In this document: one piece after another, positions 27,701 to 42,700 of the stretch | How positions within the stretch are numbered: position 1 is the stretch's first letter | Layout of the letters: every line of letters starts with the position of its first letter | Notes under the pieces: generated by a model | What the model was told of the DNA's origin: nothing | Seen by the model: the letters and a program-made list of their open reading frames with translations, nothing else | Database searches by the model: none | Program-made: the position numbers and the translations under genes | Source: Gymnogyps californianus | Taxonomy: Eukaryota; Chordata; Aves; Accipitriformes; Cathartidae | NCBI RefSeq assembly: GCF_018139145.2 | Contig: NC_059478.1 | Coordinates: forward strand, 3,906,001-3,970,000 | Length of the DNA: 64,000 nucleotides | Direction of reading: 5' to 3'

Positions 27701-30700
27701 TTTGGGAAAAAAACTGGGATGGCCTTGCAGATGTTCAGAATCAAACTAGGAACTGATACAGTAAGAATGACCTACTGTGCATGTCATAACCTGAAGACGG
27801 TGCAAACTAGCCACGACAAAGTCTAGTCAGACCACTACTTGAGATAGAGGATTCATCGGTGACAATGTTGCTGAAGCATACACCAAACGAGGGGAAAAAA
27901 GGAAAGAAAGGAAAGTTATCTTTATTAAGGCCATTATCACACACCGACTCTTATTCTCCATAATCTACAAGCTGAAATCTAACATTGGAAAGAGAGTATG
28001 GGCAAAAAACTGGCAGTAAGGAATAAATACATGAATAGGAATCACACCCCTTTGCAATTAACCGAAAACCTCGCAGAAGATACTTAGCTCAAGAGCACTC
28101 ACCAATACAGCTTTGCTTAAGGGGAAGAAAAGCTCCTGTAACTGAAGTTAGCAATTCTAAATAATTGTTGACAAAAAAATATAGAATTAAGACTGAAGAT
28201 GTGCTTGCAAGCCTGGGAGTCTTGATCAAAAAACCAGCAAGACATTATATGTTGTAAATGCTACATAATACTCTTGGGGACAACCACCCTACTTAAATGT
28301 ACAACCATGGTGGACACTTAATTAGGTATTATTCAGAAAAAAAGCTGTATTCAAATATGTATGTAGTATGTACCCAGACAGTTCTTGGAAAACATTAACT
28401 CAGTGCTCGCCATCGGTGTTAGGAGTTACAAGGAAGGGACACGGAACCAAGTACAAAACATTAAGGTATTACACACATCCTCAGTGCATCTGCATTTTGG
28501 AATTCTGCATGCATTTCTGTTCTGGAATAACTGGAGCCAAGAACAAAACCGATTATCTTTGCTTACCCTTCATTATATAAGGGAAGTCTCACGTTTTTCA
28601 AAATTGAAAGGAATTATGACAATGGCCCACAAATTCATGCACAGTAATGAGAAAGTGAATAGGAATTTTTAGAGAAACAGCAGAAAAAAAGAACTAAGAG
28701 TACAATGAAATCATCAGTTAACATGTTTGTTGGGCTCGAGGTTTTTTTGTGTCATCATTTCTCTTAGACATTACAATTAAAATACAGAATTCTTCACCAC
28801 AGATCACTGCAGAGACCAGAGTAAATGGCTTCAAGAGGGACTGGAGAGTCAATGAAGGCTAGACCTCCTAAAAGCTAGATGATTCAGATACAAACTAGCT
28901 CAAGAAGGCAACAAATGTACAGCCAGAAAGCAAGAGACTAGAGCAAGGAAGTATCATTCTACTTTTTCCTGCTGCTTCATGCTCGCTCTGAGCAGTCACA
29001 GCAGACTACTGCAAGAGACAAAATATGGGGCTAAATGGACCTTTGATCTTACCCAAAGCAGTGGGGTTTAGGCTTTAAAGCAGATTCTATTAGAAGGGAA
29101 CTTAAATTGTTGCCATGTTTTTATGGAGCACCAAAACAACTACCAGATTTGCAGAACTTTCAGATCAACTCAAGGCTGCGGCTGATCAAAAGAAAGCACA
29201 TCAGCAGCTTTGTAGACATGTTCTACCGAGAGCACCGGTGTTAGCAAGGTACACTGCTTGATCCAGAACAGCAAGTTTCCTATGCTAAGGGAAAAGAACA
29301 GATTCTACCTACCTAAAACCGATCCTCCTGCCCTTCCTCAAAGAGATTAATACTAGTTCTTCATGCTGGTATGATATCAGAGCTCATCCCTCATCAGCAG
29401 TTGCTGGAGCAGCACAGGAGATCTGACAGCCGAAGCTTTGTAAAGGACCCGCACGCAAGCAGCATAAGGCTGAAGCACACTTGCTTCCAGAGTATGCAAA
29501 TATACCACAGTCAACATATTTTTTGCAACTCACCTGTGTGTAGAAGCCACTAGCTGCCTCTAAGAACAGAGAAAGGTTCGCCTGAACTTCGCTCCGATTT
29601 GGATTTGCTCTATTTTTCGCCTGACCCTGTAGCGTTGTGATCTGATTTTTAAAGGCATGATTCCAACTGAAAACAAAATAATTGTTTTCCTTTTTTTACT
29701 CTGGAAGTGTCAATGCAGATAGCATAAGCAACAGGAAAGAACTGTTTAATGACATAGCATCAGACATGAAAATGAAGTATATTCAAATTCAGGCAACATT
29801 CAGATTACAAATAATGTTAAATACGGAACAATGACCTGTCCCCACCTCTCATAACTAGAGAAACCAATCCTGATACTGTATAGCTAACACTAACAGCATT
29901 AATATTTGCTTGTAATTATTTTGTTTTAGGCAGCATAGCTCCCTCCTCTGAAAACAGGATGTGGGATACAGAAATCTCAGTTGAAAAATCATTCAGTATC
30001 TGGAGGCATGGAAAGGACAACTCAGCCATCCTACTCATCTTGCCTCCCTCAGAGTGCCAGAAGAACCACACACTTCTCTTAACTAAACCTGTTACAACCC
30101 ATGTCTGCATCTTAATTAACAGGGAATGGACTCAGGGCACAGAGAAAACCCAGCAGGAATCCCCCCTGATGCTGGGGTGCTCATGGCACATAAGAAAAGT
30201 TCTCTCCTGATATTCCTCCCTCTGCCCAGCCCTACCTCAGAGGGCTTCAAGGGAGGGTCTTTGGCAGCTACTCAACTCCTGTTAGACCTTGCTCAAAGCT
30301 CCAGGTGATTACTTCAGGCAAATTTCCTCCTTTCTGGAAACTCCAACCTTCAGCCCTTCCATGACAGCACAGAAGACTAATGTTTCTTCCCTCTCTCCCT
30401 TCCATCTGGCTCACCAAAACCCACCCCTGCATGACATGGCTGCTGCTAATCACCAGAGGTAAAATACTAACCTATCAAATGCTCTTCATCGACTCTGCAG
30501 TGCATTCTCATGTTTCACTCACAGCACAGCTCTCATTTTAAAGGACATAAGACAACCATTTCATAGGATACAACCGCTTTTCTGGAAGTCTCAGGGTTTC
30601 CTGCTCATCAGCCCAGATTACATATATACATACAAATTTACTGAGGTACTTACAGGTCCTGCTCCACTTTTTTATCTAAAGCATATTCCAAATCGGTTAC

Positions 30701-33700
30701 TAGCATCTTCTGATATAAGTCCTGTAGAGCCTGTCTGGACGTCCAGACTTCTGCTGGACCCAGCTTCGAATCTGAGCAACAGAAAGAAAAAACAAAGACA
30801 CAACAGTTTTTGTAATACTCAAACTTATGGAGTTATTCCAACTGATTTTTCACTCACCCACCAAACGAAAGAACACAGCACAGCGTAATGCCAAATACCC
30901 GCTTTTATTACAGATTCATCAGAATAGTGAAATACATGAACTACAGATGGGTTGGGGATTGACTGATCACTCATTAACCGATCAGTCTCCCACAACACCT
31001 GAACTAGACATGAGCAAAGTCAGTAGCTGGCAAGTTAAAAAAAAAAAACAAAACCAAAATGAAACAGATAGAAGGAGGTGATTCTCCATAAGTCATTAAG
31101 CTGCAGAACTTCTTGCCACTGGATGAATTTAGAAAAATTTCCAGAGTAGCCTGAAAAAATTAGCAGAAAAGAAATCCATCAAGGGATGCTAAACAGGACA
31201 GTCCCTGGAGCCAGTGCTGTTGGTATTTAGGAGAATATTGTGGGCAAGTACTACTGCATGCTTGCCATTTTCTAACTCTTTGGTAGCCATCTGCTTTCCA
31301 TCACAAAGGGTGAATGCAAACACGGCTCCCTGCTATCTCGAGTTACAGAGTCCAATTTCCCATACCTTGTAAAATCACCTGAGCTGGGGCTGCGGGAGCA
31401 CAAGGGATGGGCCTCACCCCAGGGAAACCGTTCTGCTGATGGTGTAGCCACTCCTGCTGGGTCAGATGGACCCAGGCAGTTATAATGTTCCTACAGGGAC
31501 TACACCAACCTGCTACATGTACTACACCAAGGTGGTAAGCACGGCTGAGCATAGGTTCATTATGCAAGCTGCTTGCACTATGTGGCTGATGCATTAATAT
31601 AAGCCACTTCCATTTTCCATAAATACATACAGCTTAAAACATAGCTTGTAGCATTTCATAGCATCTACGGGCTGCACTTTCCTAACACGTGTGGTAGCCT
31701 TCAGATCAACATTTCCATCACCCAGGTTTTTCAAAACCATCCACATCCTTGCTAATCTCAAGTACAGCAGTTCCTGTGGTAGTCTGGACAGGAGTCTCTG
31801 GGAGAGGAGTAGGGGCGTGACCTCCACCTCCAAATGCAATAAAGCACCCAAAGTTAACCTTAAAAATACATGTATTTTAGATACAGGAGAGAGGGCCACA
31901 GTTGTTAAAAATGCTATTTATTTATATAGAGAGGACAGACCTTTAACATAACATCACACACTTTCCAGAGAATTCTTAGGAATGATAAGCATAAGGAACA
32001 CAAAAAGAAAACAAAACCAGGAATCAAGTATTAGCAGCTAGATCAACTGTATAATAAAGGCAATTACCTGTCATGTCAGCCTTCAGGACTTCTGCCTGCC
32101 TGTAAGAAAGCAATAAAACAATAAATTAGGAACAGACTGATCAAAATAATTGAATTATGCTAAAGCACGTTCATGCAACAGTGAGTAGAGAAAGCGAGGC
32201 CAGCTCCGTAGAGGCTGCCTACAACCTACACTGCTATAGTTTACCCCATGCAGTATGGATTTGAGCTACTGTTGTTTAACAGTATGATTTCTTGTAATTC
32301 ATACCATAACAACCATAGTTCAAGTTTCTTCCAGAAAAAATATAAACTAGAAAACCCTTACACTATATTGTAAGCTTTATCTGCGTCCTGGTTTCGGCTG
32401 GGATAGTGTTAATTTTCTTCTTAGTAGCTGGTACAGTGCTGTGTTTTGGATTTAGTGTGAGAATAATGTTGATAACACGCTGGTGTTTTAGTTGTTGCTA
32501 AGTAGCGCTTATCTTAAGTTAAGGATTTTCAGTTTCTCATGCTCTGCCAGCAAGCAGGTGCGCAAGAAGCTGGGAGGGAGCATGGCTGGGGCAGCTGACC
32601 CGAACTAGCCAAAGGGATATTCTGTACCATAGAACATCATATATAACTGGGGGGAGTTGGCCGGGAGGGCAGATCACTGCTCAGGCATTGGTCAGCAGGT
32701 GGTGAGCAACTGCATCATGCATCACTGTTTTGGTTTTTTTTTTTTTTTCCTTGAGTTTTATTCCCCCCCCCCATTTTTTTGTTATATTCCTTTTCATTAC
32801 TATTATTATTATATTTCATTATTATTATTGTTAGTATTATATTTTACTTTAGTTATTAAACCATTCTTATCTCAAACCATGAGTTTTACCTTCTTTCCTG
32901 ATTATCCTCCCCATCCCACTGGGAGCCAGGGGGGGAGTGAGGGAGCAGCTGCGTGGTGCTTGGCTGCTGGCTGGGGTTAAACCACGACAACCTGGCAGCA
33001 GCGTCCTGCCCAATATTAGTGATGCCTGCTTACCTGTAACTGGGAATTTGATAGTAACTCTTAAGTTGTCACACGTGAAATGCAGTAGCCAACACAGAGT
33101 GAAGCAAACTCGATCGGTGCCTGTCAGCACATTGCTACATCCCTCCTGCCCCTCCATGCTGCACTAGCTTTCTAGGCGATAAAAAGACTATGGCTTCCCC
33201 AACTACCTCTCTTCCTTGCACTGCCTCCCTAAAGTGATGGCTTGATCAGGTTTTCAAGAAAAAGAACATACAGAACATACAGAAAGAATAGCAACTACAG
33301 GTGACCAACTACCACTCCTTCACTGAACATCCTCTGCAAACCCCCACTGCTGATGGAGGCTGGCAAATAGTTTCTCAAATAGAGAAACACCAGGACAGTC
33401 CTCATTAAATAATTATTTACAAATGGTCATCAACGGCTGGATGGAGCAGGCAATCAAGATGCTACGGTTAAGCACTGTGTCAGCAGTACATAAAACTTCA
33501 AGGGGCAGCACTGATGGCCTGTCTGACCGACGCAGAATTAACACACAGGGCAGGCAGAGGCAGAAGGGACACAAGGCTGCCTGGTTTGGCAGGGGTTTGG
33601 TAGAACATGTCCCTTTGCTTTTGCTACACTCAGATGTTTACATATATTTGCAAAGAGTGCAAGCTTTCCATACCAGACAAGGAACCCTCCTAGCATATGA

Positions 33701-36700
33701 AATACCCACTTCCACCTGCCTCCCTCAGCAAAAAAACCTAGATGGAAGTCGCACTGTGACTAACATGAAAGTCAGATGCCAGCTTGGGAAAGAAGGGAGA
33801 GCCAGGAGAAAGCACCACCTAATCCCTACAGAGGCTTCAGAAACAAACATATACTCTCTCTTGCCAATGTGAAGTTGTGGTGACTGTAAAAATAGTTTTT
33901 CAGGTTGTTCTGGGTTCTACCTACCGGCCACAAATTATATGGAAGGTTTTGAGATCCACATCAGGATTAAAAAGATATTATAATAGTGCCAGTGCTTCAC
34001 TAGGAAGATGTATATTGGCAAGGCCCTTCACAAAATTTCTACTTATTACATGCAAGAATTATCCATAGCAATTCACCACAGCCACCACCGTGTACCATCC
34101 AAGCAGCAATGGGATGCTCCAAGGGTTTTAAGTAAGTTAAGAATACCTTAACTGGTGCCAGAATTAAATCTGTACGTTCCTCACCTGCTTCACAAATTCA
34201 ATCTATTTGAGATAACTTCTTTTAGTTTATTTCTTTCAAGAAGGCGTTAATACATTTTTTCAACTCCTAACAACAGGGAACACTGGAAGAAGAGATAACC
34301 TATTATTACTGACAGACAAGCAAGGAAAATTTTAGACATTGTGTCATGAGAAAGCTGAAAGCCCAAGAAAAATTTCTGCCTTGTCCACAGGGAGGTAACG
34401 AAAGGCGCCTCAGCGATGCTTTCCTCATCGCTGCAGCTAGCAGGATGGGAAAGAGCAGATCTTTTCCCCCACACAGCTAAGAAGAGCCGACAAAGGATGG
34501 CAATCTCCTCCGCGTGCTGCGCCTCAGGAGCCTCTGTGACGCTGACCTGCAAGTCTAGTCAAGCACAAAGCTGAGCCAATTCTGCGATGCTATGACTTGG
34601 CAGCTAGAAATGCCACTGCTCAGAAGGAAAAGCTGACTTGCTCAGGTGCTGAAGTCTCTCCGTTTTGAACGGCCAGCCAAGTTAATACACTTTGGCTCGC
34701 ACTTTAAACACCTGCCAGTTGTGCAAACTTTTTCTTTGAGCTGAGAACACGATCTGCATTGCCTAAGCCATGAATCCTACTGAGAGGCTCAGCCCGAGCG
34801 GGACACGCAGTACTGTTCCAGCAAACATGAGCCCAAAATTCTCCTCCAGGCAAAAAGGCCCTGCCCTTTAAAAGCCAAGAACGGCTCCTCTGAAAATTAC
34901 TTGTGCAGAACTATCTTCCAGTGTGTTAGTACTTAATCTCTAAAGAGGGAAATACAAATAGCACCACTATAAAGGCTTTCTTTTCATAAAGTTTTGACTA
35001 GGTGTTGCCTGGAGAATTTAGATGAAGAGAGCCTCAACCCCTACATCAGTGCAACTGCTGACAGATGCTCTGTAAATGCATAGCCCTCTCAATATGGCTG
35101 GACCTGAACTTTTACCAAAAAGATTTTTAGAACACCTTTTTTGGAAGACAATACTCATGGGCTTACAGAACGAGAGCCTTTAGTGCCAACCTCTTCACCA
35201 GCCGTAAAGCAAACTGCCTTTTATATTTTATAAGCTTGCAACAAGCTACACTAAGGGGATTATCACTATAATTTTTAATAAAATGTATAGAAGTTATTTC
35301 AATACTTCCTAGAGGCCAAAGGAATTAGTAAAGTAGGTCTAACATTAGCATGCTCTATTTCTCATTTCCACCTAAAACCAATTTTTATTTAAAACAGCTG
35401 TATCTACCGTGGCTAAGCCAGGATAAGAGAGGGCAGCCTGGGTACCAGACTTGTTCTGCATCAGTGGCAAAATATTAGCATCTCGAGAGAAAAGATGCAT
35501 TGCCTGTTCCTTGAAGACTTTACTGAAGAGCCTTTGCTGGTGCTCAGAGACTCATAGTGGGCACAAATCGGAGTTCACTAATAACGGCAAGAGTTTCTGG
35601 CAGTGCAAATGGCTCCTTATATTGTCAAGCATCTTTTAACAAGCTTTTCTGTCCACATATTTTCTTGCACCACCTCATATTGAATTTGCATTAGAATGAC
35701 TCATTCTGGTGCAAAAATACGTTGCCTGCCAGATAACTTGGTACAACTTGCTTACGCATTTTATCATTTCAAGAATATTCTGAAGTGCCTCCTTGCCCAG
35801 TTGGACTCAGCAGTTCAGTCTTCAAGTCAAGCTTCCCCAAGTTTGTTGGTCCAAAGCCAAACAAGCACAAACCACAGTTCAAAAAAAATTGTATTTCAAG
35901 CATCGCTGTTCGATGATGTATCATTTTGATATACTGTGATAGCTACTCTTCGTAATTTCCTAACCAAATATAAATTCAGCCCATGCTTTAGTTCAACTTG
36001 AAACTCAAATACAAAAGCCTTCCACTCAATTCAGTAAAATAGTTTGACAGCTAAAGGATTTTTCATTTTATTCAAATACTTGAAAAGCTTCAAAACTTTA
36101 AAAGACAGTAGTGAGGACTTTCTTTTGAAGTTATGAATGCATAACATATATTAAAATTTAAGTACCCACAGATGGCAAAGGAAACTTTTCTGCTCTTAGG
36201 AACCTGGCAGTATATAAAGTCAAGTTTTGCTCTAACTCAGGGGAACTCAGGCACTATGTTCAGCCTGGAATGAACCACCGGATTTAGCAAAGGATGACAA
36301 GACAGACGCATTTCGTTTTTCCATTTTCAAGTTTTTACCATTCTTGATCAATTTAGTTTTCCCTAAGCAGAAAAAGAAACCAAGTTGTTCCCCTTCAGCT
36401 GATAAACACTACAGAAGCCCCACAAATATAGGGATGATTGTCCCACACACATTTTAAAGTGTTTTAAACCATCACATTGAGAAGCTCAAAGGTGTATCAA
36501 AAAATCATGTAGTCCCACTCACACTTTCACACCAGGAGAGGTTTGCTTAATTTGCTCTTAAAATCCTACAAGAAAAGATCATGCAACCTCCCTGGTTAAG
36601 TATTCTATTGCTCAGTGATAGTCCAGAAGTTTTTTCCTGAAACACCGGCCTAAGGCCCCTCTGCTGCAAACCAAGTCCTCCCCACACACCCAGCTGCCAT

Positions 36701-39700
36701 GCAGAGCTCCTGATCACCACCTTTGTGTAACAGCCACTGGGAAAACCAAAGACTTAAATGCATACTCTGAACCATCAGTTCTCTCATAGGCTAAAATGTC
36801 GACCTTCATAAATTAAGTTTTCTAATCCTCTTATTGCCACCTGACTTCGAACTCCATTCATGTATCACTAAACAAATGGATCTATTTTACTGTTGCCCCC
36901 AAAACGGCTCATCTCTGTTTCAATATATATTTTTCAGTTCTGTTATAATTCAAAGCATGCATAATAACAAATTTCCAGTTCTGCATACACCATGCGGCAT
37001 CTGTAAGAGGGCAATATCAGTTCTACAGAAGCACAGTTTTGCTAACAAGCTTCATTATCAAGCACAGAAAAGCAAATAAAATTAAGCCCACGTTTTCAAA
37101 GCAGCAGTCTTGTGTTACCCAGCTAACACCCACTATTTCTGAAAGTCCAACAGGTCAAAGTCAAGCTTCACTTACACCACACTCCTCTCATTTACACAGC
37201 AAGGATGAGCCAGGCATGATCTGCTATGGCATGACAAGTTCTACAAAAAACGTGGAAAAACCCCGACCTCACACACACACAAAAAAAACCAAACAAAAAA
37301 ACCCACGCTGAACACAGCACACTGCTTTCCACCATGCTTAAAGGGGAACTCCACTCAATTTTCCCCTGGCAGCCCTGAAGCATCAGCAGCTGTATCAGTT
37401 CCCTTATCAAATCTCAGTAACACAAACCCCCTGATAAGGAATTGAGGATTTTCTGTGCTAAAATGGGTAATGAGTCCAGGCAGCTGGGCATATAAAAGCA
37501 ATCAGATTCCATTCGCTTGTTCTGTGAATACTCTACAAACTAAAAACCATATTAAATGGTCAGAGCAGTTTCACTCCAAGCAAGAATTTATATTGCTGCA
37601 CTTCTGTTCCCCCGTGGTACGTGCAGAAATTGTACTGCAATGAAAAGTGCCCGCAGCCTAGCGAGCCTTAGCAGGAGGTGACTGATGTGAAGGCTCATCA
37701 AGGGCACTGCCAGAAACTACTACTTCTGAAAGGGAATAAAAACATATAGAACATATATAGAATAAGTGTAGGAAATCTTTCATTTTGGGTAGGGAAGGTA
37801 AATTTTCTATGCTACCATACTAAAAAGAAAGTCAAATACACTTAACACACTTAAAACAAATCATTACTACATTTTAATCATCCCAATACATGGCAAGGCT
37901 CACACCCAGAAGGAACTCCAAAGCAACACCCAGCAACTACTATTTTAGATTGTCCTCAAAGTAATAGTTAACTTCAACAAAAAATTATAATGGCTTAATA
38001 CCTCAGTGGGTTTTTCGTTTGTTCGTATTTAAGTATACCTGTGCTGATTCAGGGCAGGGGAAAGCAGTAGAAAACACTAACAGCATGGGCATTGAATGTT
38101 CTACAGCAGATTTAGGGGAGTTGGGTTGCTCAGAAGCCCCTGAACACTGTACCCAAGACAGCATTCACATCTGGATTTCAGCGCTGAGCAAAAATTGCTG
38201 TCCGATATAAGCAGTTGACAGTTTTATGGGAAATAAGCATTCTTCCTTCCATTCCTAAAAGTAACCACTAACACTTGCTAAAATATAAAGCTTTATTAGC
38301 AGTTTTTAGAGACTCACTGGGCACTAATCCTTTACAGCTGGTATGCTTTGCTGAAGGTTGAATTTTGAAAGATATAGCAATAACTCTGACTTCCCTGAAC
38401 TATTTTGTAGACAGCAACTCTATGACCTGCCAAAGGGAAATATTTTTATAGCAATTTAGGATTGTGCACAAACCTAGATTTTTATACCTGAATGACAGCA
38501 CCAGGGAGCTTGTGGATAAACTTCATCTTTGATATTTCCTTCACCTATTAATACCACATCACCTGAATATAACAGGCTTCAGACAGCAACTCCAGTTAAC
38601 AGCCTGACATCTTTTCCAGAAAGTGTAAGTGGATGGAGTCAGGATTTTGCTGCAGTATAGGGAGTCCGATATAGATTTTACTTATTTGAGTATAGACTTT
38701 ACCTACTCACTTGTGCATCAGATATGTGCTGTTTAACAACTTTTTTTAAGCAGCTTTATCTTTATTGAACAAGTTCTTAATATTCCAACCTTGCGAGTGT
38801 TGCCACCTAATTTAAACGACTGTAGTTTTCATAAAGTGCTGGAATCACTTGCTTCAGGAGCTGGCAGGTTTTCATGATGTCAGCTCTTAATGACTTAGCA
38901 AGAGATCTTCAGGCTGTGAGTCATCAAGTTAAATGCTCCATGTGCCTTTTACAGTGAAAGGACAGTCTTCACAGACACGGTAATGAAAAACACCTTCAAC
39001 AGTACCACCTTATTCTCAATTTTATGTGCTAACTAGTTTAAAGCTTATTATTCCTGCTACCAGCAGCTGAAGTCAGGATACAGCTCATTTCTTTGACCAG
39101 TGGCTTTATCAGATTATAGCCATAGATCAAAGCCACACAAACACTTAATTCAGCATCAGTGTAACTGTGCAAGTAAAAAAAAAAACAAAAAAAACCCACA
39201 CCTTTGCAAGCAGATGCTAAAGCAAGGCAATCACCACCTGAATCCAAACCCTCTCCAGAGAGAATCCTGCTCTATTACCTTCTTGTTCCCACTTCAGCTG
39301 AGAGGGATGGTGAGAAATGAGGACACAGAATAGGATTTTTTTTAATCCCATCTTCCCCCTTTCTCCTAGTCCAGGCTCTATTAGAAGCAAGTCATAATAA
39401 TCATCCTCAAAAAGCAACCACCAAAAGCAACTCTTCCAAGTTTGATCAGAACTGACAATCCTCCTCCCTAGATAAGAGTAAAAGTACCCTCGCAGTCAGC
39501 TTCATTCAAACTCATTTTTTTCTTCCAGTTTCATGGAAGTCAGTTCCTTTGTCTCAAGATTTGAAAAAGATGTGCCCAACAGGTAAAAGCTACCCTAAGG
39601 GAAGTTTATATGTGCTTACTCTCCGATTTAGTCTACAGGGAGGGAAATACAAGTCTCCTACCCTGCTCAGGCTTCTAGCATTCAACTGTCTCTACCGAAG

Positions 39701-42700
39701 TCTCTACTCTCCCTCTCGTTACAGCCTAGAGCTCACGTCAAGCACAGGAGCAAGTCTGAGCCTCGTCAGAAGAGCAGTGCTGCAAACATGAGTTAAATGC
39801 CTCAGAAATGGGATTCTGTCCGTAGGCAGTTGTTCAGGATCAGCAATATGCCTGTGTCTTTTCCACAGAGTTCTAAAATTTAAGTCAGGAGAGTAACCTG
39901 CAAACTAAATACCCAACAATCTGTATTTTTCAATTCAAACTTAGCTTGGAATAAATGCACAGTGTTAAGACTAGCTCAGGAAAGCTCAGCTGCGTTTTCC
40001 ATAGTCACGGGTTTGTAAAGATATTTTTAAAATACTGACTACGCTGTTCTTTAACTTTCCATCTTGACCTACTAGTTATCTGGAATTTTACTGGAGCCAT
40101 AAGGGAAAAAAACCTCTCAATGGATGTTGTCCATGAAAGAAAGGCACAAAAACTCCAGTCACCTTCACCTTGTTTACCTTCAAGGAGCTGACAGTGTAGC
40201 TCCACAGGTAACCCTGACAGTGTTTTCAGTATAGAAAAATTAGGAGCAAATTACCAAAGGATTAAAAACAATTTAATAACTATAAAAAAGGCACGTTCAG
40301 GAAATAACGAATGGATACTTAATATGTGTGGCATTTCAAGACATGGATATCTTTTCATATGTTAAGGAATACCTTTAAACGAAAGTTTTAATAGCAAATA
40401 GTCAACAAACGAATACTCTTACGGAATACTCTGCTTATCAGCCTCCATACAGTAACACATTTACTGCACTGCCTGACAACACGTCAGCTTTGCAGTTGAC
40501 CTGAGAACAAGTCAAAGGCAAAAGGTTTAAGATAGAATACATAATCTATCTGTATATCTCCTTAATCTTTATACTATCCATTGGACAAGCTAGTTTCTCA
40601 AAACTAAAGCAATCTTAAAGGTGTGAGGGCACAAAAACTTCTTCAAGATTGCCTTCCAATCCACTCAACCATTGACAGCCCGCTCCCTTAAAAAGATACA
40701 AATCTCAGAGAGAAAAATCATAAAGCTCTGCTCGCTCGCTATTCACAATAAGGAACTTTTGTTAAGCACACAAAAGGGTTATTAGTTCTTGTGACTATGG
40801 TGCTAAGCGGGATGTAAGAAGTTTGCATCTGAACTACCTTACTTCCCATGGTAATTCCCACAAGGTTTTGAGACTGAGCAAGGAAAAGCAACAGAATTAC
40901 TTTCTGAACAAAAAAACCAAAACAAAAAACCCCAACAAATTATGCCCTTGTAATATTACTATCTTTTGCTCTTTCAAATCCACCCTGATTAGAGTGCACA
41001 CAATATCAGGTTTCAGTTGTGATAAATATATAGTAACACCAATACTCATTTGTTATATTACAGCTCCTGACCTGGTAAAATCTTCACTTGTGTTAAGGGC
41101 TGGAAACTGCAGACAATAGATGTTAAAATAAGTGAACATTATTTAACTTCTTTTAACAGCTCTTGCATTATGAAAACCATCTCCAGAATTATGGAAAATG
41201 CAGAAATCAGAGCACTGAGATCAGATTCAGACGGATATCATCACATCAGCTTCAGAAAGTTATGCTAGTTAAGTCAGCCTTGCAGAAGCCAGATCAGCTA
41301 AGGTCAGGCAGCAGATGCCAACCCTCCCTGGACATTGTACGAGCTCTCCCATGCAAGTGTACAGCATTCTATTCAAAGGCTGGTACTTACATAGCCAATT
41401 TAGTGCCACACTCTTGCAACATGGATAAAATATGCCCTCTTGCCTGTCTGTGGAGCTGGAGAGCAGAGCGCCTGCAGCTAGGAGTTAGTTACAAAGGTGA
41501 CATACATTTCCCCTTGGAAAGTCCACCCCACTTTGCATGAAGAGGGCAATATTTGCAACCCTCTAAGTCCTGACTTTCAGCTCGAGCAGTTTCCTGCTGC
41601 TTCTAGCCTCCACTAATAGCTTGCGATATACAACCAAGATATCTTGCTGATTTTTGGTGTTTTCTGAGGACCCCCTTCCTCTCAATCCCCGACTCCAAAA
41701 TTACCCCTTGCCCAGTAGCAAACGCTGATCCTTACACTCAAACTGAAAACGACTCACATGGACGGAGGAAGGAATCACCATTAAAGAGGACTCAGTTATT
41801 GGGAATTCAAGATACTGTCTTCCTTGCTAAGCAGCAGATGGAGAAAGAGCAAATATATTAGACGTCGCCATCAGAGGTGGCAAAAATAAAGCACGAGTAA
41901 CCCCTCATACTGTGCTTGTAGCAAGTTAACTACAATAGATACAGTGGAGTTCAGCATTTTGAACATGTGCTTTCCAAGCACTAATACTGAGATCTATGCC
42001 CAGATAGTCAAGACCTTCAAAAACAGAAGGCCTAAAGCAAAATTATTGATATTTAAATTATTCATTGCGGTCATTCAGCAATTGTAGGAAGCTGGTTTTT
42101 GCCCAACCCCATTCGCCCAACCCCCATAAACTCACAATTACGTAAGCATCACACAAAACACATACCTATGCACAAATGTGACATACCCAGAAGTTTTAAA
42201 ATAGCTTTTCATAATTAAGAGATTTTTCAGTGTGAAAGGACACTGCATGGTTTAGACAAGCCATGACAAACACTCAGACTACATCCAAGTAGGATCCTAA
42301 CTGCAAGCTGCATCTAGAAATTATTTTCAATTCTCCATCTTGAAACTAAATGCAAGCCACACTGAAAGCACAGCAATGGCATGAAGGCTGAAGACCAGTC
42401 AGGGAGAATTATATTGGCCATTTATGATAATTAAATGGGTATTCAGTGCATCATTACCAATAGTTTACAGGAGTCTCATTAGCTGCTCCCCATTCTCTAT
42501 CAGAAACACACAGGCAACGCTGTTTCGAAACATACTTACTTTTCAACTGGAGAATATTTGAAGAATTTTTTCCCCAAAAAAGTATGGAAATAAGAAAAAG
42601 AGGTGGAATCCTCTACTACCACAGGTTTAATGCAGCTCTATCAAATACAATAATTTCTAATAAAAAAAAAATGCATGATCATTAAACTCTCACCTCAAAC

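Noticed and set aside
33423..33872. 149-codon plus-strand open frame in intron 1
   Set aside because: No similarity to any family I know, no splice or promoter context, and a random-looking composition.
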